Source: Megamerina dolium | Lineage: Eukaryota > Arthropoda > Insecta > Diptera > Megamerinidae | Direction of reading: 5' to 3' | NCBI GenBank assembly: GCA_963854835.1 | Contig: OY978529.1 | Coordinates: 35,708,055-35,772,054 of the forward strand | DNA: 64,000 nucleotides | In this document: piece after piece, positions 21,842 to 34,039 of the stretch | Layout of the letters: each line of letters opens with the position of its first letter | Position numbering within the stretch: position 1 is the stretch's first letter | The notes under the pieces: model-generated | The model's database searches: none | The model's input: only the letters and a program-made list of their open reading frames with translations | What the model was told of the DNA's origin: nothing | Made by a program: the position numbers and the translations under genes

Positions 21842-23391
21842 GGCCTTACAGTCGGCTGGGGCCGACCAAATTATACCCTGCATATGTAGAGGTAATATAA
21901 AAAGTTTGCTCGTATAATTTCTGCGTATAATACTAAACTACCTAGGTTGCAATGGGTTTACCTAGGCGTATTACTTAGTAAGTTATGGGTGTTTTAATGT
22001 TTAAGATAAATCCGAGATTTTTACGGAAGCTATATGAAAAGTGGGCGTGGCTTACCTCTTTCTTGAATATCTAATTAATTTTTCAATATCAATCCACTCC
22101 TTAAATTTGGTTGTCCTAGGCTGAATATTTCGTAAGTTATAGCGGTTTAAATTTTTTTTAATTTTTCAAATTTTGTATGGAAGCCCGAAGTATTAATTAT
22201 AATTGTTCTAGACAGAAGGATGCAGAAGTTACAGCTATTTCAATTTAAAAGAAATTCAGTGGTGCGCCCATTTCCTGTGAGCCTAATTTCTCGTACAATA
22301 CTAATCCATACCTCAAATCTCGTTGTCCTAGGCTAAATGGTTTGTAAGTTATGGAGCTTAAAATTTTAGTTTAATTCCCTCGACTTTGTATGGGAGACCC
22401 ATGAAGGAGTGGGCGTGGCACACTGATTTTCTGCCGTATTATTTCCGACTACTATGTTAATCTAAGTGTCAATTATGGTTATTCTGGACAGAAGATTGTA
22501 GAAGCTACAGCTGTTTCAATTTAAAAGAAGTACAGACACTTTTTATAAGAGCTACCCTAAAAGGTAGGCGTGGCTCACCCACTTTCGGCGAGGTTATATA
22601 GTAGTATAATATAACTCTATGTTTCAAATATTGTTGTCCCAAGTGGTATATTATGTGAGTTATAGCATGTTAAAGATTTTGAAAATTCCGAGGTTAGTCG
22701 CTTTGAATGCTTGGTGTGGGCGTGGCTATTGACGATCATGCCCAATATCAATCTTCGCACTCTTGGATCATAGGTTAAAAAAAATAATAAATATGTGTCA
22801 CTTAAAGCCCCGAAGGGCTCATTGGCCGAGCTTCTCTTCAATTACTGTTGTGCGTGTTAAATTTTGGACAGTATTAGAAGGGACCTACTTATTTTAGCCG
22901 GTTCCGAACGGCAGAACCCTTGTGACATCACTATTTCTGGGCTTTGTCACAGAGTTCTTTTAGAAGCTTTTATATGGCAAGTTGTTACTGTCGGAAGAAT
23001 TGTCAATTGCTTGCCGGCAGGTGGGTACCGTTCGAAAGAAAAAACTTATCGATATTAAATTTGTTATGCATCAGCCGGGGATTGAACCACGACCTACTGA
23101 TCAGAAGGCCAACACACTAACCACTGAGCCACGGCACCCACGTGGATCATAGGTTACTTATGCCAAATTTCGTCGAAATAGCTCAATATTTACTCAAGTT
23201 ATCGTGCAAACCAGCCAGGTGACAGACAGACCAACGGACGGACGGACGGACGGACATCGTTAAATCGAAAATGTAAGCGACGCTGATCACGAATATATAT
23301 CTATGTCTATATCTCCGGAGATTCCTTCAAGTGGACACAAACATCTGACCGAAATGAATATACCTTGCATATTGCATTATGCAGGGTATAA
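21842..23391 (+). repeat. GTGGGCGTGGC repeat, copy C (near complete)
   Basis: Left end: CCTTACAG, the hairpin GTCGGCTGGGGCCGAC, then TTATACCCTGCATA. Right end: TTATGCAGGGTATAA. The terminal TATACCCTGCATA and TATGCAGGGTATA are inverted relative to each other. The body has six or so TTTGTATGG/GTGGGCGTGGC modules, CAGCCAGGTGACAGACAG, a GACG run and TCTCCGGAGATTCCTTC. A SINE is inserted near the right side. No protein frame. Confidence 0.75.
22777..23142 (-). repeat. SINE, full length, minus strand, inside repeat C
   Basis: Complete tail-to-head copy with the tRNA-like promoter boxes in complement near 23080-23135. Flanked by a 13-14 bp target duplication, TGGATCATAGGTTA (22764-22777 and 23143-23156). 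The insertion is younger than repeat C. Confidence 0.9.
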
Positions 23392-24600
23392 TAAAATACA
23401 TAAATTTCAACCGAATAAATACGAGAAATATAAAAATATTTATGTATTTATATAAATAATTGAAAAAAGTAAAAAGCAACCGCGAACATTGAACAGTGAA
23501 GTGAAAGAGGAGAAGAAAACGAAATTAATACTTAAAAATTTCTATTTTGGTATTATCATGCACAAAACTTCAATTATATGGTGCATGCTGAAATTTCGAA
23601 TTTTACCGGGTCCAAGAGTCTTAGGAATGGAGCCATCTGCAGAGGGAAAGAATATTTGATTTATACAAACAATTTAAGAGAATTGCAAAATATTGCCATT
23701 GCCGAGTGGACCGAAAGAGTATGACTGAAAGTCAATGCAGACAAAATATATCAATTATTAGCTGAAATTAATTGTAGAAAGGAATTTACAGCTGGTGATG
23801 ATAATCGCGATGACTGGACTGAAAGTAATAAAAAGGAATTACACCGTCACATTACGATTCGCACATTGACGATGGATCGGACAAATAAAATAGATCGCCG
23901 AGTTGCGAAAGAATTTACAGCGATTAAAGAAAGACATCGAAGTCTCATTAATTTAATAAAGAATATTATCCATACATTAATTCATCTTCAATTATTCTAA
24001 ATGATATTTTAAATGAAGATGATGAAATTGAAAACGTGAGAGTTAGTGCAAATCGAATAAATCTGCTGTCAACTGCTGCTGTTAAGGTATATAAGAATAG
24101 AAGAACTTTAAAGTATATAATAAAATTACCCAGGGTATACGATATTCGAGCATTGCTAATAATCTTATGGCTATTATGGCATGTGGAAGGAAAAAAGTTG
24201 ATGATGAAGACTGCATAACTGAACAATTATTAGAAATTTTGTTATTGCTCAGAAGACACTCTTAAATAGAACAGCATCCTATATCACAAGCGAAAAGAAG
24301 TCAACAATGGCACCGTATCTAGAAGAAAACCGAACTAAATACCGAAATTATGATATTATATTATTATTGCTCTTAATTAATCACATTATTCTAATAGGCA
24401 CTACGCTTTTGATTTTCCATTTGATCAAAAATAGATTACATTTATCATCTACACCGCCTGACGTTGCACGATTAAAAGCGATTGTAATGCAAAATTTAGA
24501 TATGAATTGTGAAGCTAATTGTGAAGCTAAATATAAATTATTTCTGTTTTATATAAATTGATACTGGTCGAATAAATTAATCATTGATAGATATTCAAGA
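23392..24600 (+). pseudogene. Envelope-like copy 5, degenerate
   Basis: A promoter/leader-like part (23392-23540, including ATACGAGAAATATAAA and GAACATTGAACAGTGAAG) precedes a decayed coding region from about 23560. Readable segments: GCATGC then the post-signal region; ITIRTLTMDR; the LKYIIKLPRVYDIRALL block (24112-24158); and from about 24307 an open 84-codon stretch holding the membrane span and tail start (NYDIILLLLLINHIILIG). Deletions, stops and loss of the IND...NGT block separate these. Unlike copies 4 and 7 it keeps the transmembrane region, so it represents a third lineage. Confidence 0.75.
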
Positions 24601-25590
24601 AAAGTACGAAATAAATCAAATAAAAAAAAAATATTAAATTGGTTTTTAATTTTGAATAATTCCAAATTATGTTTACTTTAGACTAATAAACTAGTTTAAT
24701 TTCTTATATAATATATATTTTATTTTGTCATATGAAAATAAAATATAATAAAAAATATTCACTCTTCTTCTTCTTGGTATGTATTTTTTTTCCAAATGCC
24801 AAAATAACGTTTATGAGGCAATCCACTTTGATGTCCCTCGATCTGGATTCTCCTACAGAAGAAGTGCTCTGAATCGACTATACCTTGGTCTCTGATCTTT
24901 TGTGATGGACCAAGGTTTTGCACATGATTACATAATGGTCCTGTTGAACGTTACAAAACGCTATTTTTAAAATGATCACACAATTGCGTTTGTTAGCGAC
25001 CATTGACCTCCTATACTCGTATGTCAGCGATCTTGGTTATTTCACAAATATTCATACAGTAAACTATCCACTAGTTCATTCAAAATGTCCACTCTTTTAT
25101 CAATCCCATTTATCTTCTCTTAATGGGCATTTGTTAAGTGGCAACCTCTCTTGGAACACCAAGATAAAACCAAGATAAGCATGTATTGTCACGAAGCAGA
25201 CACTTGTATACAAAATTTCATTATCTTCTGAATATTAAAAGTTAGGTTATTTAGCGTTGTAAAATTCCGCCCTTCATAAGGAAGTTCAAGAAAAGCGAAA
25301 ATATTTACGAATTCACATATAAATTTGTACTTATCATGTGATTTTATTCCAATTTAATTTGCTATGTTAACTAACAGCGTTTGCTCTCTTCAACATCTCT
25401 GTATACTACAACTCTGCTAAGTGACCCTGATATTGTAATCAGTGAAAAACTAAAAATCCAAAGAAGGACCTTTCTATTATTTGTCAATGCTCTGGTTTAA
25501 GAAAAGCAAAAAAAGGACCTCTCTTGGACCACATAATATGTATACTCAATCAAAAGCAATAGTATACAAAATCGATTGATAAGTCTGACA
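24601..25590 (+). repeat. Downstream flank of copy 5
   Basis: Matches flank sequence at 4855-5240 (TCACACAATTGCGTTTGTT, ATACAGTAAACTATCCACTAGTTC) and at 40370-40560 (GAAGAAGTGCTCTGAATCGAC). No coding content recognised. Confidence 0.5.
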
Positions 25591-25639
25591 TTAACTATGT
25601 CAAACTTTGACAGAAGTTATATGAACGATAGAAGTTTGT

Positions 25640-25985
25640 ATTACACTTATTATTTCACTATTTTTCACGAAGCGCATTCTTATCTCGACGGCTATGTTAA
25701 CAAGAAAAACTTCCGAATTTACGTATAGGAAAATCCGCCCGTGATCGCCGAGTATGCAATACATCATCAGAGAGTGACAGTTTGGCGAATATTTTGAAGC
25801 GGTGGCATCATTGGTCCATTTTACTTTGAAAATGCTGCTGTAAATGCCATTTCGGTCAACGATCAGCGCTACAGACGTATGATAAACGATTTTATGTGGC
25901 CAGAAATTGAAGACATGGACTTGGATGATCTTTGGTTTGAGAAGGATGGCACCCCATGCCACACAAGGTCGGTAATCGGTAATTA
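25640..25985 (+). mobile_element. Mariner-type transposase relic
   Basis: Frames on the plus strand give a central transposase segment: HEAHSYLDGYVNKKNFRI, HHQRVTVW, SGGIIGPFYFENAAV, a DQRYRRMINDFMWPEIEDMD stretch and WFEKDGTPCHT, where the second catalytic aspartate is retained. Stops occur after FRIYV and after RIF. The third-aspartate region is missing. No terminal repeats seen. Confidence 0.7.
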
Positions 25986-26589
25986 TAATTTTTATAATTA
26001 TTATTATGGTTATTGTTTTTATGGTATGCTGTCTCATTCTATATTATACTCATTTATTATGGTAGATTTTCTAATTCTAAGCATATTTATTTTGAATGCA
26101 ATAGAACCGCATGCAATAGAATGCAGACATTTGTAAATATTTTATTAATTTATTCATAAAACTTATATATTTTCTAAATATTTGTACATTTCCTAGTGTA
26201 AGAACTGAAACGAACGTTCAATCATTTGATTTTATCATCTTGTACTCGCTACTATGTAGACGAAAGCAAGGTGATAGTCCAAAGAAAAATTTAACCCATC
26301 ACTGCAAAATCAACGAGTGCATTAAGAAATATTGTGTCATGCACAATTAACCAAACTCAACACAAAAATTTTTAATTTAAAAATAAACACTAATTATTAT
26401 TGTTTGTGTAGATATACACATATTTATAGAAAATATCACTTTGGAATGTCGCAACATATTTTAGCTATCTTGTAATATTATTATTATTTTTTTTTTGTTA
26501 TATAATTCAACTAGTTCCTATATTATAGTTCACAATTTACGGATATTAACTAATTATCCGATTTACATAACTATCTAATAAGTTCATTA
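25986..26589. other. No gene seen
   Basis: AT-rich sequence with long T runs and no recognised repeat or coding frame. Confidence 0.4.
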
Positions 26590-27255
26590 GGCTTTGTACG
26601 TTTTAGTCTTCGTACTGGACTGACTGGCTGTGCGAATAAGTTTTTGAATCTCTTCATTTACATGCGCCTCAAGTTTGTTTAAGTGTGTGCCACTGCATAC
26701 TCCTTTATAATAGATTCAAATGGCTCCACCATTTGCGACTTTTCGTGGTATCTTGTTTTGGTAACTTTGACTTTTCTGTATTTCAGCTTTACTGGCACAA
26801 CCCCAAGTCTTGTTTGTAAATCATTAGTTTGTTTTGTATGGATAATTCAGAGTGTTTTCGAATAAGCCAATTTTGTTTCTTTTTTATGTGCTCTTTCCAC
26901 TTTAGTTTACAATCCAGAGTCATGCCCAGGTACTTGGCGGTATTAGCATAAGGTACCTCAATGCCACACCTTATCGAATGCTTGCGATACGTCGAGAAAA
27001 ACAGCAGAACAAACTTTTTTCACTTTACTTGCATTCTCAGCGGGATATACAATTCGATGGACCTGCTCTATTGTAGAATGCTGGCTTCTAAAACCAAATT
27101 GGTGAGATGAAATTCAATTGTTTTGTTCGACAATCTGCATCAGAAGTGATTTGAATAATTTTTCCAGGACTTTTGATAGGAATGGCAGCAGTGAAGTGGG
27201 TCGATACGAAGCAACATCATTTGGGGTTTTACCAACATGACAAAGTTATTGTTTT
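26590..27255 (-). mobile_element. Jockey-clade LINE relic, minus strand
   Basis: The minus strand from about 27245 to 26970 reads as a reverse-transcriptase N-terminal core: SYRPTSLLPFLSKVLEKLF, then SHQFGFRSQHSTIEQVHRIV, then VCSAVFLDVSQAFDKVWH. It then jumps to a downstream block, ANTAKYLGMTLDCKLKWKEH, near 26900. The catalytic FADD box is lost in the internal deletion. Frame changes are present. It differs from the LINE at 20454, so it is a separate family or an old copy. Confidence 0.75.
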
Positions 27256-28880
27256 TATATACCAATTTTTACAGTACCGAAAAAAAAATTTTTTTTTATT
27301 TAAAATATTTTTTATTCACTTATAAAAATTATTATCAGAGTTTAACTGTTTTTTTGCTTTTTGCTTTATGAGTTATTTTTTTTTTTTTTTGTTCGGGAAT
27401 AAAAATTAAATTTTGAGTTTTACTTTTTTCCCCTTTATTGTTGTAAGAACAGTGAAATTTTTTTTGTTTCATTGAAAGCTGAATTTTGCCATATTAAGTT
27501 AATTGTATTATAGCATAATTAAAGTAAAAAAAAATCGTTAAGTATGAACTTTAAAAAATTATTTAAAATATACAAAAATTATAAAAATAATATATAAATT
27601 CGTGCATACAAAATCATGTATTATATGCCATTAGAAAGGAAATTATATGGCCTATATACAGATCCTAAATTCTTGGTTGATTAATTGGGGATTTTTTTGA
27701 AAAAAAAAAATCATAACCTTTAAAAAGTAAACATTTTATATAAAGTGTTGTAAATCAATGTAAAGTTATTGAAATGATTTTTTATTTGATTATCATAAAT
27801 ATAATTTCTGGTTTTATCGAGTAATCTGCAACATCTGCAGTTAACTATCAAGGTATATGTACCTTCTTTCACCGGCTTCAGTATGATTTCGCGCGTGGTC
27901 CACTTGATTAGCATGTACTTTTTACTACGTCATGCCTCTTTGAATTTGTGTTTGATTGATATTATAATTTATATTAATGATTATTATCGTCACTCAAAAT
28001 TTGAAACAATTATTTACATAAATGTGTAAAAATTGATCAGAGTGAAAGACTTGCTAATATTCAAAAACCTAAAGAAGAGGATTTTCGTATTTTTATATTC
28101 TAAATTTCTTAAAAATCGCTGTGAGACTGTTCATAACGCTATTTTGTATTTTAAAACATTTTTTTACGAAAAAAAACAGGGCTCGTCTTTGAACCAGGTA
28201 CTGAAACTTAATAAATGATTTCTTTTTGAGGTTGGCGCTAAAGAAATTATCATCACACAACCAGTCAACAAGTTTATTATTATTTGGTAATTTCTTTACA
28301 TATTTTTTTTACCTATATAGTATAATGTTTTTTGTAAAATGTTTTTTTTAACTGAACAATGGGAAAGAACTGAAGAAGGTGCATATGTACATATATAATA
28401 TATCATAAGTGATTTTTATTTCGGTTAGGCATTGCATATCTCTAGCTTTGCCCAAGCAACCCTTATTTGACGTGATGCATGTTAATTTCGCTCCTTTCTG
28501 ATAAACATACTTAACATACGTGAAAGCTCTCCTTATTATACTCATATACAATCTACCTTCAGAGACACAAAGGCAAATGCAACAACAAATAAGAATAGAT
28601 GAAAGTGAAAACAAAGTAAAACATTCCATAATCGGTCTAGTAATTTGGAAGCAAATACGTCGAAATAAAAAAAAAAAACATACATAATGTCGCTTTTGAC
28701 TCGAGTACGTGGTATTCACTTTTTAAGCTGAAATATTTCCTATCAAACACAAAAAGCATCATTGAAATCGAATGGACTCTTGAGCAGTTATGCTGGTGCA
28801 AATACACTTACATCCGCTTGTTGTTACAGGTTTTACATAGATATGTGTGTATACAGCAAAGTCGTCAAAAAATAGGGAAA
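27256..28880. repeat. AT-rich array flank
   Basis: No gene. Contains a third, more diverged copy of the 16.7-18.5 kb and 33.7-35.5 kb flanks: CATTAGAAAGGAAATTATATGGCC at about 27631, the CTAAAGAAATTATCATCACAC block at about 28238 and GGGAAAGAACTGAAG at about 28361. This places a family unit boundary here. Confidence 0.5.
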
Positions 28881-29768
28881 AAGAATACTTGTCAAATTTT
28901 TTGCTGAAACTCCATCAACTAAGCTATGTATATACACACGAAACAAAAAATAGGTCATACCAAGTCGTGAGTTTTTCCAATATTTTTTTTTTTATAAAGT
29001 ATATGCTTTCACGAATCAGTAACCTTTTCAAAGTCAACATTGTTTACATTTACATTGCAAACATGGGGTTGAACTCTGTGGTGGTTGAATTTATGGTGTG
29101 TAGGCATTAGTGCCACTATTTCGTTCGTATACCGGCTTCCAATGTATGATTTAGGGTTACCAACTCTAAAGTTTTTTTTTTTACAAAATGTTATGGTGTT
29201 TTGATAAAATTGTGAAAAAAAGTAAAAAGTTGAATTTGATTTGTAAATGGATGCATTTGTTTTGAAAAAAGTAAATAGGAGTTAATTTAAAAACTATACC
29301 GAAACATGTTTATTCAAAAATTCATTAAAAAACATATGCAGAGGTTCAATGCAAATATAACGGTAAATACCTAGAGTTTTTCAAAATAAAATTTAGAGTA
29401 ATCATGATTGTTCGCAAAGTGCCAGAAAAAAAAATCGTCCAAATAAAAGATAAGTTCAATTTTCAACTTAAGTTCAACTTTCACAGAAATTTTTTTCGAA
29501 AATATAAATTTCATTAGTTTATGATTTTTATTAGGACTTAGGACAACTGTATTTTTTCATAATTTTAGAGTCTCTAAAAATAAATAAGTTGGAAACACTA
29601 TAAATTATATATTATAAATTTTCTCCACACGCATTCAACCATCTCAATTAAAAATTCCAATAGTTGAGAATTTTTCTGAATGAAACCAAAAAAAGGGTAG
29701 AGTAAATTAAGTTTTTCTATAATTTCAGTGGATTTAAAAATATATAGTTGGCAACACCGTAAATTATA
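28881..29768 (+). repeat. Far-upstream block of copy 6
   Basis: Paralog of 12058-13300. It is continuous except for small indels and ends at the rosa-like insertion. Confidence 0.6.
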
Positions 29769-30700
29769 AAGGGTTTTCCATTAGGGACATAACAATTTCG
29801 TATCTTTATATGAACACACCCTTAAACTTTTTTAATCAACTGTCAATGTCAAAACGTTAGTTAAAGTAAACATTTTCATCATGGTAAAGTTCACGAACCA
29901 GCAACGTTTGGAAATTATTAAAAATGACTACCGAAATTCTGAGTCGATGGTCGCAACTTTAAGAGCGAAAAATCATCTTCAGCGATGAAGCTCATTTCTG
30001 GCTCAATGGCTTTGTCAATAAGCAAAATATGCGTTATTGGTCAGCAACAAACCCACAAGCGCTTCTTGAGACACCGTTGCACCCGCAAAAAGTTACTGTT
30101 TGGTGCGGTTTTCATGCCGGAGGTGTGATTGGGCCGTATTTTTTCGTGGATGGAAACGACCGTCATGTTACCGTCAATGGAGAGCGCTATCGTGATATGT
30201 TGGAAGATTATTTGTGGCCAGAATTGGATAAACTTGACATCAGCGATATGTGCTTTCAACAAGACAGTGCCACTAGCCACACAGCACAAGTCACAATAGA
30301 TTTATTGCAAGGCAAATTCGGTGAACGTGTTATCTCGAGAAATGGTCCGGTCGAATGGCCGCCTCGTTCATGCGATCTAACGCCATTGGATTTATTTTTG
30401 TGGGGCTATATCAAGTCACTGGTCTATGCCAACAAGCCAGCAACTTTAGAAGAGCTTAAAGACAACATCCAACGCGAAATTGCCAACGTTCCGGTCGAAG
30501 TGTGTGCTAGAGTGGTGAAAATTGGGTCCAAAGAATCGACAGCTGTAAACGAGTTCGTGGTGGTCATATGACCGAAATCGAATTTCATTCATAAAACGTA
30601 ACGCTTGCAATATATCCACAATAAATTTGAACTCAATATCTCAAATATTTTTGTGTTTTATTAATAGATAAAATTGTTATGTCCCTAATGGAAAACCCTT
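29769..30700 (+). mobile_element. Rosa-like (DD41D) mariner, internally deleted
   Basis: 932 bp with perfect 30-bp terminal inverted repeats (starting AAGGGTTTTCCATTAGGGAC) and TA on both sides. A start codon at 29881 opens a frame that stops at 29986-29988 after about 35 codons (MVKFTNQQRLEI...). A second frame, open from at least 29972 to 30571, carries FSDEAHFWLNGFVNKQN, VTVWCGFHAGGVIGPYFF, QQDSATSHTA and PPRSCDLTPLDLFLWGY. By count 41 residues lie between the second and third aspartates, the DD41D spacing of rosa mariners, first described from the tephritid Ceratitis rosa. An internal deletion removes the DNA-binding domain. The paralogous site at 13299 is empty, so the insertion is young. 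Confidence 0.85.
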
Positions 30701-31185
30701 TATGTTTCTGCTTTCCTCGATACGCATCTAACAATCACACACCCTTAAAGAATATTCTATACATACTATTTTTATATGTAGGTACATACAATTCAAGAGC
30801 ATGATTCGCACCACCAAATGGTCATATATCGTACAATACAAACTCCAACCACCAACCAAACGAGTTTCTATGTCAAATTGTACTGCTGGAATATATTTAT
30901 GTTAAATAATTGCGTGAAGTTTCTCAGTGAGACGATTTTGTGCGTAGTTGTCGCATCGAGTTTAGTGCAATCAGTGTAAATTGGACAAATTGTGTTAAAA
31001 ATTAAAATATATTTCAAAAGAATTAATCAGAGAAATATATATATATATAAACAAAAATATATAAATATAAGAAAAAACTAAAACGCAGCAATAAACATTA
31101 AAAAGTGAATTAAAAAAGGAGAAAAAGAACAAAATTAATATATAAAAAGTTCAACTAAATTTGGAGATAAAAGAAAATTTGAAAA
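30701..31185 (+). promoter_or_regulatory. Promoter/leader region of copy 6
   Basis: Near-identical to the region upstream of copy 3 from the TTTCCTCGATACGCATC block to the start codon. It includes TCTCAGTGAGACGATTTTGTGCG, GCAATCAGTGTAAATTGG and TATATAAAAAG about 45 bp upstream of ATG. It carries the unoccupied target of the SINE that sits upstream of copy 3. Confidence 0.45.
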
Positions 31186-32511
31186 ATGTCCACAATGTTC
31201 AATACATCAACTATATGGTGCATTTTGCTATTAAGTTTCACCATTGGCCATGGTGAAATTTGTGATTTTACCGGGTCCAAGCCTCTTGGCAATGTAGCCA
31301 TATATGGAGGGTATGAATATTTGATTCATACAATCAATTTAAAAGCATTAAGAGAGATTGTCATTAAAATGGATGCAAGACTGCGATTTGAAGATTGGAA
31401 TGAACGAGTATCACTGCAGGTCGATGCTGAACAAATATTTGATTTATTTGTTGAAATTTATAAGAGAAAGGAATCTGTCGATGCTGTCGATGATGATCGC
31501 GACGAATTGATTGAATGGAATAAACAGGAATTACAACGTCATATTACTATTCGCACATTGACGATGGATCGGATCAAAAAATTAAATCGCCGAGATGAGA
31601 ACGACTTTACAGCGATTAAAGAAAGAAATCGAAGTATAATTAATTTATTGAAAAAAATTATCCATACGCTAATCCATCCTTCAAGCATTCTCGAGGACAT
31701 TTTTTTAAATGATGATGATCAAATGGAAAACGTGGGAGTTAATTTTAATCGAAAAACACTACGATCAATTGCTGCTGTTAGGATATATAAGAATAGCACA
31801 AGTTTAATGTATATAGTGAAATTGCCAAAAGTGTACGATATTCGACCATTGCTGGAGGTATATCCTGCAATACACAAGGAAAGCAAACGAACTGAAGGAA
31901 GAGCTCAATATGTCGCAATGTATGGCACATATAAGCAGCCACTTCATAATTGCTACAATATTAACGACACTCTTATGGCATGTGAATGGAAAACAGTTAC
32001 TCATTGCTTGGATAGTCCGTTAATCAATGATGATCTGGACATATGCTTTAATGTGGTCAATCGAAAATCATCGCCAGTTGAGAAAATTTATGAAAACGAT
32101 ATCTTGATAAATGATCCAACTGTGGAAATTATTGGACATTTTGCTATTGCTCAGAGGACATTCTTAAATGGAACAGCAACCTACATCATAAACGAAAAGA
32201 AGTCTCCGTATCTAGAAGAAAATCCAACTAAATATCTAAGTTATGATATTATATTATTGTTACTCTTAATTTATCACATTATTCTAATAGGCACTATTCT
32301 TTTGATTTACCATTGTATCAAAAATAGAGTATATTTATCATCTGCACCTTCTGATGTTACACAGTGTAAAGCGATGGTATTGCAAAATTTAGACATTAAT
32401 TGTGAAAGCAAATTCAAATCATTTTTGTTTAAAATAAAGCGATACTGGTCGAACAGAAGAAAGCCAAAGAAATGGTGTCTAAAATGTAAATTAGCTGAAA
32501 AAGACGAATAA
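31186..32511 (+). CDS. Envelope-like type I membrane protein, intact copy 6
   Basis: 441 aa, same length and architecture as the copy at 14152, with signal peptide, ectodomain, membrane span near 354-377 and basic CLKC tail. I count 12 amino-acid differences between the two. Four cluster in the membrane-span region (C to Y, V to L, V to I, C to Y) and others are at E106, G184, E224, D285, N336, L384, M397 and I404. An extra A before the ATG, relative to copy 3, lies outside the coding part and confirms that the ATG rather than an upstream non-ATG codon is the start. Retention of two full-length frames amid many broken copies argues for function or very recent duplication. Family assignment as for copy 3. 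Confidence 0.75.
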   Translation: MSTMFNTSTIWCILLLSFTIGHGEICDFTGSKPLGNVAIYGGYEYLIHTINLKALREIVIKMDARLRFEDWNERVSLQVDAEQIFDLFVEIYKRKESVDAVDDDRDELIEWNKQELQRHITIRTLTMDRIKKLNRRDENDFTAIKERNRSIINLLKKIIHTLIHPSSILEDIFLNDDDQMENVGVNFNRKTLRSIAAVRIYKNSTSLMYIVKLPKVYDIRPLLEVYPAIHKESKRTEGRAQYVAMYGTYKQPLHNCYNINDTLMACEWKTVTHCLDSPLINDDLDICFNVVNRKSSPVEKIYENDILINDPTVEIIGHFAIAQRTFLNGTATYIINEKKSPYLEENPTKYLSYDIILLLLLIYHIILIGTILLIYHCIKNRVYLSSAPSDVTQCKAMVLQNLDINCESKFKSFLFKIKRYWSNRRKPKKWCLKCKLAEKDE

Positions 32512-34039
32512 TAAAAAAAAAATTAAAATTTTAAATAAATAATATAAAAAAAAAACATTTTTGTAAAATTGTATATAAAATTACAAATACACAAATAAAA
32601 GAATACAGCAAGAAGAGCAATGCTACCTCTGCAAAATTCGAATGTAGACTAATCTTAATCATTACTAAATATGTAGAAGAAAGTACAAATTAAATGTAAT
32701 ATAAAAATATATTAATTTAATTTTTAATTTGGAAAAATTCCAATATATATTTACATTAGACTAATAAACTAGTTTAATTATTCAATAGTTTTTAATAGCA
32801 TTTTGATATATTAAAATAAAACATACAAAAAAATATTCACACGTTTTCTTTTTTGCACCCTGCTAACTTGGTATGTATTTTTTTCCAACGAGTTTGCTTT
32901 AAAGTGTCGTCGAATTACATCAAATACCTTTGAATAATATACTCCAGACATCGTTATGACTTTTTAAAGGTAATCCACGTTGATTTACTTAGATCTTGAC
33001 CTCCGGGAGAAGAAGAAGCAACCTCTCTTGAACACCTCGCCCCTCATCATGAACCCATCCCATACCATGTCAATGCAATATTTTGATACTACATAATCTA
33101 CACCAGCACAACAACAACAACAGTATGCAACAATGGGTGGTAAGTGTGGCATTAACAAATGAATGAATTAACATTGAATTTTGACGGTATCATATGAAGA
33201 ATATCACACTTGTCATTACACTATTTTTCGCGCCATTTCTGTGTCGTCTTTTCAGCGCATGTAGTACGCTATAATAGCGTAAATAATATAATATAATAAC
33301 GTAATAGAATGATTGCTCTATATTCGGCTGGAAAATCGTAACGTGGGAATGTTAAACAGCTAAAACGGAATAAGTGCAGAATAGCAGAATAGTAGAAAAA
33401 AAAATTTCTTTCGTCATATTGAGCATATTTTTATTTTTCGGAGGAAGTGACTATAGAAGAAAGAAGTTCAAATTTCAAATCAGCATTACTTGATAAACTG
33501 CCAATACAATTTTTTTACAATATGTTTATCATACGATAGCACTTTTTAATAGCTTTTCACTCATATATAACACCTTATATATATAATAAAATTTTTTCAA
33601 GTTACGAAGGAAAATAGAAATGAAAAAAAAATTTTAAATATTTTTTTTTTTCAAAAAAGCCTTATGTACTTATCAAATTTTTGGACCGATTTGAAGGCCA
33701 TAAAATTTCATTTTCATTGGTATACGTATATAACGAAATGAAAAATTTTTTTTATTATTAAAAATATAGAAAAATTATTTAAAAATATGTTTTATATACC
33801 ATTGGGAAGGAAAATTAATGAACGAGCTTAACTAAATTTTTACCAAAGTAATAAGGCATTTTTTGCAATAAAAATTCACTTTTTAAAATATTTTAATAAA
33901 AAATTCTTATTTTTCTTCATAACTTCAAAAAAACTAAATAATTTATATAAAATGTTAGATGTGAGTAAAAAGCTATTAAAATGCCTTTGACCTGATATCC
34001 ATATTGTCAAAAAACAATAGTGATGATATAGAGTAATTT
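32512..34039 (+). repeat. 3'UTR and downstream flank of copy 6
   Basis: Paralog of 15478-17039, in the same order: A-rich UTR with AATAAA motifs, GAGAAGAAGAAGCAACCTCTC, short CAACAACAACAG, TATAATAGCGTAAATAATATAATA, then the TTATGTACTTATCAAATTTT block. No gene. Confidence 0.65.

Noticed and set aside
21842..23391. A Helitron, because of the terminal hairpin
   Set aside because: The sequence after the hairpin does not end in CTRR, and copy E appears to have a 12-bp target duplication, which Helitrons lack.
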